The position numbers and the translations under genes were made by a program. A stretch of 6,215 nt of DNA, from the NCBI GenBank assembly GCA_015222065.1, contig JADFUQ010000243.1, forward strand, positions 1 to 6,215, in the 5' to 3' direction. The notes beneath the pieces were generated by a model that saw only the letters and a list, made by a program, of their open reading frames with translations, ran no database searches and was not told the DNA's origin. Shown here piece by piece: positions 6,077 through 6,215 of the stretch (within the stretch, counting starts at the first letter, position 1; each line of letters starts with the position of its first letter). Origin of the DNA: Bacteroidota bacterium (GTDB lineage Bacteria; Bacteroidota; Bacteroidia; Bacteroidales; VadinHA17).

Positions 6077-6215
6077 ATGTTTTATACTATAAAAAGAGTT
6101 ATCCCGGTAATATTTTTACTTATCCTGACAGTCTGCGGTCCTGCCGGGAGAACCGAAATCGATTGGCAATACTCTGCAGATTTGGATGGAGATGGAATAG
6201 CTGAAGCCGTAAAAG
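6077..6215 (+). CDS. Exported protein with DxDGDG motif (partial, 3' end outside window)
   Basis: An ATG at 6077, 31 nt after the sulfatase stop, opens a frame of 46 codons that runs off the right edge. The N-terminus has basic residues (K6, R7) and then a hydrophobic core VIPVIFLLILTVC (8-20), a clear export signal. Cys20 may be a lipidation site (LTVC is not a strict lipobox), or signal peptidase I may cut a little later. The visible mature part, from about residue 26, reads TEIDWQYSADLDGDGIAEAVK. D35-D-type spacing in DLDGDGIAEA resembles a calcium loop of FG-GAP/VCBS repeats or EF-hand/dockerin-like units, common in secreted Bacteroidota proteins. A GTG at 6059 in the same frame is a possible but less likely start. 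The short gap suggests an operon with the sulfatase. The full function cannot be read from this fragment. Confidence 0.65.
   Translation, partial: MFYTIKRVIPVIFLLILTVCGPAGRTEIDWQYSADLDGDGIAEAVK

Noticed and set aside
1..6215. tRNA, rRNA, insertion sequences, attachment sites or riboswitches
   Set aside because: No cloverleaf, rRNA-like sequence, transposase frame, terminal inverted repeats or recognisable aptamer core was seen on either strand.

Overview
The window looks like chromosomal DNA of a polysaccharide-degrading member of the Bacteroidota, possibly a marine or anaerobic Marinilabiliales-type lineage. The evidence is an A+T-rich sequence, exported proteins and probable lipoproteins with Bacteroidota-style N-termini, few clear Shine-Dalgarno sites, and a sulfatase next to putative glycoside hydrolases. 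The lineage is an inference from gene content and style, not from a marker gene.

Layout. Positions 1-1245 hold two plus-strand genes in a very A+T-rich block: the 3' end of a small protein with a YPDA...YY...GW pattern, then an unrecognised lipoprotein with weak beta-propeller-like motifs. Positions 1290-4441 hold two minus-strand genes for exported proteins that look like TIM-barrel glycoside hydrolases: a DUF4832-type protein (1290-2732) and a lipoprotein-like GH-A-type enzyme with a C-terminal beta-sandwich (2996-4441). About 150 bp of A+T-rich DNA separates these from a divergent plus-strand S1 formylglycine sulfatase (4594-6045). A further exported-protein gene starts at 6077 and runs off the window; its visible part ends in a DxDGDG calcium-loop-like motif.

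The right-hand genes suggest an exported pathway for a sulfated glycan: the sulfatase would remove sulfate esters and the two hydrolase-like proteins would cut glycosidic bonds. No SusC/SusD pair, regulator or transporter lies in the window, so the substrate cannot be read from it.

The most unusual feature is short-period repeat DNA at gene 3' ends. A 13-unit array of about 8 nt per unit (minus-strand consensus GGAANNNN) begins over the stop codon of the 2996-4441 gene. A different repeat (AAGTGCCTAAA, two copies 26 nt apart) encodes the last residues of the sulfatase and flanks its stop codon. A two-unit fragment like the first array directly follows the stop of the 370-1245 gene. In all three cases the purine-rich strand is the coding strand.
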